Part shown: piece by piece, positions 55,746 through 64,000 of the stretch
Position numbering within the stretch: the first letter of the stretch is position 1
How the letters are laid out: each line of letters begins with the position of its first letter
Position numbers and translations under genes: made by a program
NCBI GenBank assembly: GCA_936450465.1
Contig: OW388293.1
Location: 30,137,860 to 30,201,859, forward strand
DNA from: Gibbula magus
Taxonomy: Eukaryota > Mollusca > Gastropoda > Trochida > Trochidae
DNA length: 64,000 bases
Reading direction: 5' to 3'
Notes under the pieces: generated by a model
What the model saw: the letters and a program-made list of their open reading frames with translations, nothing else
Told to the model about the DNA's origin: nothing
Databases searched by the model: none

Positions 55746-57855
55746 TTACCATCCCTAAACACACGAGCTTTATAACTTCTTTATCATACAAAGTCATTCT
55801 TCATTCATTTTGCGCATGACAACATTAATTTCAAAGTTGAATTTTTCTTCGACTATGTGTATTGATATACGCCAATGAACAGCGTGCTAAAATGATTATG
55901 CTTCCAGTTCAAATAGTTTTTATTTTGCCATGACCTTAATTTTCAATGTGTTAATATGTTTCAAAATGAGTTTTACAAATGAACAATATTTAACATACGG
56001 ACGGCTAAATTGAACTCTCAGTTAGAGTTGCTTCCCTTCCACCTGGTTGCAAATGGCAACTCACATTTAACATGGACATCTTAACTGAATAATTCTAAAA
56101 TCTCCTTTAAGTGAAGATTGACGGTCGGTAAATGAATATGTGACTCAAACTGCCTTTGTTACATGTGAGTATTTATAAAGTGTTTGCTCAGTAGATTTCA
56201 TCTCGCCATGAACATGATTTGGCACTCTTCGATCATAATACATTTTGCCGCACTATGCATTGCACAATGTTTGTTTTGTCATTTCTCAAATTAATGTATA
56301 TGAAATGGAGCATATATTTACATGAAGCTGTTACGCTGTTACGCTGTTACGCTGTTACAACTGTAACAGTAAATTATGTTTTTACAAGCGTCATTTTCAA
56401 AAGAAGTTCTTCACTTGACCTCTGTAATTTGCATCTTTATATGTATCCGTATATGACGCAAATGTATATCGAAAATATCCATTTCATTTATCCTATTATC
56501 ACCAAGTCTTTCCCAAAAAAATCCTGTAGTGAAGAACTCAGGAACTTGCAGGAAACCGTTCGAACAGTTTGGTTATAAATATTTTATAAAGCTTGTGCAC
56601 ATTCATCAAATGTAAATTCAGTTTCATTAATTTCCTGTTGTGAGTTTCACATCAACATTCATAAAAAAAATATCTAGATCAATTGGTTTGAATATAATTT
56701 ACTATAAAAGTCTGATGATCCTCCTTCTTTTTTTGTGAGCATATCATTTTGTGTTTTTAGTACAGCCATGTTCTCATTTTTGCAGTTTCTCTTTTCCAAG
56801 TTTAGGAAGTATCCAGTCTTTCTATATTTCTTTGTACGATTTAGGTTTACTCCGAAATATGACACCCTTTACTTTCACTATTCTGATTTGTTTAGGTCTT
56901 TCCTTTCTTATACACGAGTTAGGACCTAAAGAGTAAAATATTGATTCAATTTCATACATTTGCCTTTCAACCTTCTTTTCCTCTTTTTCTATCATAAAGA
57001 AGAACGAATTTAATTTTCAAACGTTTTCTATTGTTATATCTAGTATAAGAGATCGCTGACTATCATCTGAAATTATTTCACTGACTTCATACTGTTTTCC
57101 CTGAAAGTGGCTCCTCAATTATATAGAGAAACTGGAGTAGCAGCTAACCACTATTAAGATAAATTGAATGAAAAGTAAAATCAGTTAATTCCAAAGAGAA
57201 TTGCCTTTCCTATTAGTGTTCATGCGTCATATATATCACTTCACATATTCACATCGTGGAGGCAGTGTTGATTTGTCCCACAATAAACACATGTCACACT
57301 GGGCATTTAACTTGTATATGTGGTCATGACAGTCACAAATCACTAGAGCATTCCACAGCACAAATACGGTTATATCTCATCTATATGGAATGTCAGGATA
57401 AGTTGATGTAACCCTAATATGCTTAACTCGCTTAAAATCTTAGAAACAAACATAACTGACATAAATTATAATATTTGTTCAAATGAAATTATAATTTATT
57501 ACAAATCTTCTTGGTTATTTGGTTAACAGCAACGTTCCTTATCTGTAGAGAAAAGAGGCTGGAGAGTCTACTTTAGGTTGATAAGCTTGTCGACATCGTA
57601 CGCATACAACTTTTGTCGAATACCCTTATATGTAGTCCCATATACTCGCTTGTTGAAGTACATCGCATTTTCACACATTCTAGACGTGAGAAACTAACTT
57701 ATCTATGCAAATAGCCGTAAAGCGTGATTAATAAATTAATGTATTGAAATATAGTCCAGAATGTGTAGATAAAACCAAATATCCTGCCAATTTGAGTCTT
57801 TACAATTTAGCACCAGCTGCACTAACAATTAGATGTCCTTAGTGAAATCAGCATC
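55746..57855. other. 5' flank of copy C
   Basis: About 55900-56400 aligns with 5900-6700 upstream of A, and 57670-57855 with the 5' flank of B. No exon recognised. Confidence 0.5.
56327..56358. repeat. GCTGTTAC tandem repeat, four units
   Basis: Four perfect 8-bp units, followed by AACTGTAACAG, which can fold back on the last unit. Confidence 0.85.
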
Positions 57856-59405
57856 ATGGTCATAATGATTCTTCTCCAGTTAAACCTGGTTCTTTCAGCT
57901 GGTGGTGCATTAGTTCAACTATCACCATATGGACCTCTGATGTGTGAGCAGGAATGCCTGAAGGAAACAGTATGCAAATCCTTTAGTTTCAGCACTTTGG
58001 AGCTCTCTTGCATCTTGGCCTGCAGTCAATGTCCCGCTGATCAACTGGATTTGGAAATATTGTGTAGTATTGTTAAAAAGGTAACCCTTCATTCTTTATA
58101 TGTTACTATAGTTAATCGAATAATCTTTTGGATGATAGGTTACTGTTATTGATTGTATTTATAAAGCTGTTAACAAAAAGTTATCAATATATGTTCATAT
58201 ATGTATTGCAGGTGTTTCCTTTTTGAGTTTATAATTATTTGGTAGTTTTCAAAACTATCTTGGAATGTTCTGTTTCATATTTAGGAAATGCATTTTTACC
58301 TATCTATTGCGTATTCACTCTAAGAAAAGAGTTGTTTGTATGGTGTTCGTGAGAATGTTTTGTGAAAAGGAATTGTTCTAAAATAGTTCCTGAGGCAACA
58401 ATTACCTATCATTTCGGGAACATTAAAGTAATTGTGTAAAAGTGTAACCAAAAGGTGCAATCATTAGGCAGGTATTACGATTCTTTGATTTCCGAAATGG
58501 GACCCATGTACGTAATAGTAAACGAATCGTTAAGCTCAATGAGGTTTACCTATTATGTGTTCGGTAGTGTTAAATACTTACAAAATGCATTTTTTCCTGT
58601 ATACTATGACACATCAGTAGTTTATTTGCTGTTTGTGGGAATGGGCGGTGCGAAAGAAAGGTTCTAAAATAATTCCTTAAACAGTAAACACACCCACAGG
58701 AAATTGGGAATTTCCAATATCTTACCACAAACAACATATACTGATATACTACAAATAGTATAAAATAATGACAGCCCCCATGTTGGGTTCGTTATCAAAA
58801 GTCACACTCGACTGCATTCCTTTATTGTGTCCATACTAATAAGAATAGACAACTATAACTGTAACTTTTCGCCCAAAACACGTCGATCAGTCGATCAGTC
58901 GATAAGTCGATTCTACCAGAAAAGACAGTGAAATAGATGGAAGTGATTCTGGCCATGCTTGATTCATTCAAGTGGTGTAACCACCGACCATATGACTGGT
59001 GCGGAACCGTTCCTGGAACAGGCTCAACAGTGAACAGACAGGAAGACAGCATCATCCCTCAGATTTGTTTAATTAAATATTAATTTTATGATACAGGTAT
59101 TTATTTCAAATTAATTTCAAAACAGGATCGTGTAATGCATTGTTCTGAAGAACCAGTATTATTTTCAAATAAATCAATTTGCTAATCTCAATGGACGGAT
59201 AATACTTTTTAAGACATATATGATAGACTTTCAAGCCATTTCTAATCTATGCCATGTTCCAATAAACTGGTGTGTCGGTTACATCATTTACATAATTTTA
59301 GAAAAAAGTTATGCACCCACGGATAATTGTGATGATATCTTTTCTAGAATATTTTAAATAGTTAAACAATGTTCATTTATGAGAAGAGAAGTGTTTGTGT
59401 GAAAC

Positions 59406-60285
59406 ATGGCCCGAAGACCATTGTCAATCGATCTCAGAAATCAAATTATTGGTATGCACTCTGCCAGAATGTCTCCAAGGCGAAAGGGCAAAATCTGGGC
59501 TACCATTACACTGTCGTTAGTCGTTTAGTCCATTTAGTCCGGAAGCATGCGCAGAAAGTGCAATGGACCGTCCAAAGTCTGGAAGACCTACTGTCACTTC
59601 ACCTCAAGAGGACCGGCACCTTCTTTGACATGTGCGCCGAGAACCCTTCCTGACAAGTCAGAAGTCGCCTGAAATGGGCAGGACTTAAGGCAAGAATGGT
59701 AATTAAACGTCCCGTGTTGAGAGACCATCATAAACGTGCACGTTTGGCATGGTGTTTGGACAGACAACACTGGAATATGAGGACCTGGCGGAAAATCCAT
59801 TGGTCTGACGAGAGTAGATTCTTGCTCCATGTTATTGATGAGCGTCCACGTGTTTGGAGACAAGAATACAGCTAATATCCCAAGGAACATTCAGCCAATT
59901 GTTGCGTATGGAGGTTGCTCTGTGATGGTATTGGGATGCCTGCCTCATCGCTGCAAGCTGGATTTTGTCACCATCAGGGGCAACTTAACGGGAACTCAAT
60001 ACATCCGGGACGTGCTACAGCCGATCATTGTTCCTCATTTCGATAACCATGGACTTGATACACGACCATAGTACATGGACGACAACGCCCTGCCTCACCG
60101 ATCACCGATTACACGCAAGCCAACGCAGTTACAACTCTACCCTGGCCAGCAGTAAGCCCAGATCTGAAGCCTCTGGAGCATGTGTGGGATATTCTAGGGC
60201 GGCGACTCCAGGCTCGAAACCCTCCAGTATGGAATTTACATGAGTTGGAGGCAGCTCTGCACGCTGAGTGGATGTAATTGTGAGG
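59406..60285 (+). pseudogene. Tc1-like transposase, nearly full length, multiply frameshifted
   Basis: Begins ATG ARRPLSIDLRNQIIGMHS, continues in shifting frames through GYHYTVVSRLV, HLKRTG, IHWSDESRFLL-like and RPRVWRQEY, IVAYGGCSVMVLGC, GTQYIRDVLQPIIVPHF and the DDNALPH block, to the C-terminal WDILGRRLQ region near 60200. Several stops and shifts make it non-functional. Inverted ends were not found. It lies in intron 1 of copy C. Confidence 0.8.
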
Positions 60286-60829
60286 CGCACCAAAAACGTA
60301 CAAATAATAAGAAAAAGGGTCATAGTAATAACAATAGGTCTTTTAGACATTCGTCTTGAAGACCTAATAATAGATTTTTCCTATCTAGTCACGGTTTTAA
60401 AACATGGTATGATTATCTCTAAATATAAATATAAATATCCATCATCCTTGACTATCTCTTATTGTTTCGACTTCTAATCTATCATCTTTCATCTTATATA
60501 CGTTATTTCCGTTCACCACCATTATTGATACAGGTCAGTCCCCATTTGGTATTTCTGGTCTATCCTAAGATTGGTAATGTGTCATTTACTAAATAACTTC
60601 GCGAGCAATCTATGGTGAAGCTTGAACCCTATATTTTAGCAATCGGTTTGCATTTGTTGTCTTGCTTTCTTATGTATTCCACTTCTAAATGCCACTCTCA
60701 AGACTCAATTAATCTTTTTTATAAATTATAACACTTTTCAAAATTAGCCTTTGATAACATGATGATGAACGTGACATTGCTCGTGTTTTAACGGCCTCCG
60801 TTTTTGTTCACTTTTGCTATTCCTTTTTA

Positions 60830-60910
60830 GGCAACGTAAATTAACCTCCGCATATGCCTGTGGTATTGCCCAAATGGCGTTATAAACAATAACTCACTCA
60901 CTTACTCGAA
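60830..60910 (+). repeat. SINE-like 3' tail
   Basis: GTGGTATTGCCCAAATGGCG and then ATAACTCACTCACTTACTC. Same insertion as 39285-39375 in copy B. Confidence 0.5.
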
Positions 60911-61323
60911 AGTAAGGCACATTGAATTAGTATGCTGTTGTGCAACGAAGACATTTGAACAGATACTAGTATACCTTCCGTTCTTATAATACTCAGATTC
61001 ATGTGTACCTCCTTACATGTCATTTCATTAAGTTAATGTTCTGATAACATGGTAATTTTCCACAAGGAACGATAATAAATGAAGCAATTGTCTGCTGGAA
61101 TTAGAGAGCACCAAGAGCCTACAAGCTCCCATGGTACGACCAATTAATGCCATATTTCTTATAGATAAGCAGTTGTTGTGAGGGGGGTGTTTATAGATAT
61201 TTTGAAAAATGAAAAATATATATATCGTTATACAATTTCGTAGTATTATGAATATACAGGCTGAACTATAAATTTCAATATTTTATTTTACTTCAGGGTA
61301 TAAGTCACTGTCGACCAGATAAA

Positions 61324-61740
61324 TAGAGGATATCTGTCTTTTCTTGACTAATACCATGTTTATCTCATCGAGTGAGGTAGAAAGGTTATATTTTCACGAG
61401 TGGCGCAGCCACGAGTGAAAATATATAACTTTTCTACCTCACGAGATGAGATAAACATGGTATTTGTCAAGAATTGACGGATATTCTATTTATTATATGA
61501 TATTATCCATGTAATTACGTCCGAAAAGAGGCTTTTTCACGCCAAGCGACCGCAAGGAACAGCCCGTCACCACAGTAACACTGTGACGTCATAAGCCAAA
61601 TCGCCGCGCGAGACCATTGTTTTATGACGTCAAATTATATCAGTCACCGTTCGCAGTGAAAATATAAGTTATTTTCACTGTAGCTTGATAGACAGTTTAT
61701 TTCACTGATAAATCCCAGTATTTCACTGCTCGTCATATAA
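61324..61740 (+). mobile_element. Foldback element inserted in exon 2 of copy C
   Basis: About 417 bp. It starts with a long hairpin, with arms of about 78 bp (61325-61404 and 61408-61488) around the loop GCA. A block with TGACGTCA at 61584-61591 and 61625-61632 follows, and it ends CACTGCTCGTCATATAATA. Its relative at 16861-17235 is in the opposite orientation. Compared with copies A and B, about 13 bp of exon 2 are missing at the junction, and ATAAA or TAAA occurs on both sides. Confidence 0.7.
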
Positions 61741-61802
61741 TAAAGGATCGTATTCATGCACAACACTATCAACAATGTGTGATGAAGATGAGAGTGAAGA
61801 AG

Positions 61803-63320
61803 GTATGAAGCCTTTTCCTTGTCCTATTGTTTTGTTTTCAGTCAGTATTTGAAGGGTACATGTCAATACAAGACATCAAGTACAGCATGAAATTATAATC
61901 AAAATGTTTTGTTTCAATCTTTGTTAGTTAGAATGTAGTGTTCAGTGAACTATCTAGAGTCAATATTTGCTACTCTCGACATATGATAGGAAGAAACTTC
62001 CATTTCGAAGATGTGAAGCAAGAATGTCAAATATTCAGTACAAAACAATGCCATCAGTGCCTTCACCCGCAAGACAAAATCTGTGATTTGTGTCTACTGA
62101 CAAGTATGGCTTTGCAAAATTCAGATAAAGGTTCAATGTTGGCACCGCGACCCGACACTCAGATAATTAAGGATTCAGCCATAAGTCCATAAAGCATTAG
62201 TTCATAAAGAATCATTACTACTGTTTTCACAATGCCTTTTCACATTTTGGTACCTTTGAACATTTTGCCAACTTAAAATGCTATTTACTCAAACATTTGG
62301 ACGCATATTTGCATGATCAGGACTATAAAACAATATTTATATCCCATTAAGTTTAGTAATGAACATAGGGTATTTATACTTTTGTACCAAATTTAATCTT
62401 TAGGGGTGATTATCTCTGAACCAGGTTTTGAGGACATCGAACAATCAGTTTTTCATGCAGTGACATCTTAATAAAATGGAATCCGAACAGTCATTTTCGG
62501 TCGTAAAGGTTTCTGTTTGTTCACATTGGGACATCTACTTTACAATCACTTTATCATACCACGAAAATAGGTGAAGCAAAAACCTGTGTTCTTCGAAATA
62601 AGGTTTACATAATAAAGAAATTACCATTTAAATTAATAACATTATACAGAATTACTTGTAATAGCTGCAAAACAATATAGATATATATGATGTTTACAAA
62701 ATTTCTGGCCCATTAAACTCTACACAAGCGTGTGAATTTTAGAATCTCCGCCATAGCAGACAATAAACATTCACTGCAGTGCTTTAGAGTTATCCGCACG
62801 TCGCGTAGCTTCAATTTTGCTTTTTCTTTCAATTTTACCGAATTGGACATGTGAACTTTGGGTCTAAATAATCCTAGAGACATACTAGGGACTAGCAACT
62901 TGTTTTAAAAGATTCTCATTAACTAGACAAGCAAAAACTGTTCACATGGCGATGTTGTAGGTCATGTGCTTTTGTTGCCATATTGATTTTTAGCATTTTT
63001 TTCACACTCGAACCCATGCACCTTTAAATCATTGCTCCTCCTAAGATACTTGAGTTAGAGAGAGAATGCTTACTTCGGTATTATTCTGGAATTTGCAAAT
63101 TCACAATAGTTTTTTCACAGGAAAATCATAGCACGTTGTTTAATACCTCATCAGACATACACACTGTAACCCTAATTAGAAAAAAGAATGATTAATTCGA
63201 TAATATACATAGCCAATGAGCTCAAAACAGTATAAGATCATCAATTTGGACTTTCATGTTTAAATGTAAACAGAGGAAATCCCTGCTTTCGTTTTACATT
63301 AGTAATGGACAACTACAAAC
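61803..63320. other. Intron 2 of copy C
   Basis: About 61960-62060 aligns with intron 2 of copy B near 40490-40600 (CTACTCTCGACATATGAT). No coding exon. The 84-codon frame at 61938-62192 spans this intronic homology and is not a gene. Confidence 0.5.
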
Positions 63321-63775
63321 ATAAAACATACATCCACTGTGTTGTTGGGGGTCACACATGCTAAACCTTATGAGTGGTGTTATTGTATTGAGACTGGTTG
63401 TTGCCGAAAATTGCCATTTTGAATATAGTTGACTCAGTAGGGTACTAGTCACGATTTCTGATACAAAAAACGGACAATACACAGTGATTTATATGCATCA
63501 GTTAGCCTTAAACTTATTTACATTACACACACAATATTTGGGTTGATAATGTTTAATAGGTTCTGTGACTATTGTGCATATGCATGGGACGTCTAGTTTC
63601 GGTTCTTCACTTGTCCAATGACGTTGACCAATTTATTTGGAAACTAGTAAGTATTATGTTTGGCGATTTGGAATATATGCAAGTTGAGTGAACTTATTTT
63701 AACTGAAATCAGCATATTTTATGTTGGAACGTATCAAAGCCAAATAAAATATAATGAAACAAAGTGAATGCACCA
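63321..63775 (+). mobile_element. TTAA-type MITE, copy 3
   Basis: Aligns with 741-1245 and 12978-13453 through most of its length but is more diverged. Its terminal TTAA sites are no longer intact. Confidence 0.65.
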
Positions 63776-64000
63776 TCAGCCTTATGTGTTGAACCTGCAG
63801 ACATAACTGACCTGAATAGGAAATCAATGCAATGTTTGGAACATTTTGTTTTTTAAGTTTTCCAGATGAAACCTTTTACTTGTATTCCATTATAGAAGTG
63901 TACAACAATGTGTAGTTCTGTATTCAAAAGTTTCATCCAGATTTGAAATACATGTTATTCAAAACAGAATAGGCATGACACTTTTGTAAACTGTTTATTT

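Larger units (their letters stand above)
57856..61802 (+). pseudogene. Secreted apple/PAN-like protein, copy C, exon 2 interrupted
   Basis: Exon 1 (57856-58080, 75 codons) is fully open and very close to copy B: signal peptide, then CEQECLKETVCKSFSF, SCILACSQC and ILC. The donor after AAAAAG is intact. Exon 2 starts at 61297 after CTTCAG, but after nine codons (GISHCRPDK) it meets TAG at 61324, the first base of an inserted hairpin element. The rest of exon 2 resumes near 61740 and ends at 61802 before a good donor (GTATGAAG), with the acidic DEDESEE intact. Exon 3 is not in the window. As it stands it encodes about 84 residues, a secreted apple/PAN-like domain without a propeller. It may be a pseudogene or may splice around the insertion. 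Confidence 0.7.

Noticed and set aside
56219..56578. 119-codon plus-strand frame
   Set aside because: The homologous region at 6.3-6.6 kb is not open in this frame; composition is typical of AT-rich non-coding DNA.

Overview
The window looks like nuclear DNA of a marine mollusc. It is AT-rich, genes are split by GT-AG introns, and most of it is mobile-element debris. The tRNA-derived SINE tails made of CTCAC units, the CCGTCCGTC-rich repeats and the Ngaro, PIF/Harbinger, Penelope, LINE and Tc1/mariner elements are all common in molluscs. I cannot name the species; a gastropod is my best guess.

The only host genes I can support are three tandem paralogues on the + strand, here called copies A, B and C. 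Each has the same plan. Exon 1 encodes a signal peptide and a cysteine-rich apple/PAN-like domain and ends in phase 0. Exon 2 is a short linker ending in phase 1. Exon 3 encodes about 240-260 residues that look like a YWTD/LDLR-type beta-propeller. Copy A (8372-15212) has a slightly shortened C-terminus. Copy B (30118-48865) is intact but has very large introns. In copy C (57856 onward) a hairpin element interrupts exon 2, and its exon 3 would lie beyond the right edge. Intron and flanking DNA also align between copies (about 18.0-24.2 kb with 50.5-54.7 kb, and 5.9-6.7 kb with 55.9-56.6 kb), so this is a segmental tandem duplication. Each copy then collected its own insertions.

Copy B carries the largest insertions. 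Intron 1 holds a complete PIF/Harbinger transposon (30896-38831) with 46-bp inverted ends, a TAA target duplication, a four-exon MADF/BESS gene on + and a four-exon DDE transposase gene on -. Intron 2 holds a three-layer nest: a minus-strand LINE, split by a TTAA-type MITE, split by a nearly pristine Ngaro (tyrosine-recombinase) retrotransposon at 41046-47335. The Ngaro split direct repeats are intact. Its three reading frames appear linked by a TGA-CTA stop and a C7 slip site instead of by separate start codons.

The rest contains a decayed Penelope-like element with an antisense hammerhead-ribozyme motif (21.8-22.9 kb), two palindromic MITEs with perfect 9-bp target duplications, a 621-bp element with 5-bp target duplications, a tRNA-like unit between 32-bp inverted repeats, three Tc1/mariner fossils, a 152-bp tandem repeat, and several foldback elements that concentrate the palindrome TGACGTCA. 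No true tRNA, rRNA or CRISPR array was seen. All homology statements come from reading the sequence; no database search was run.
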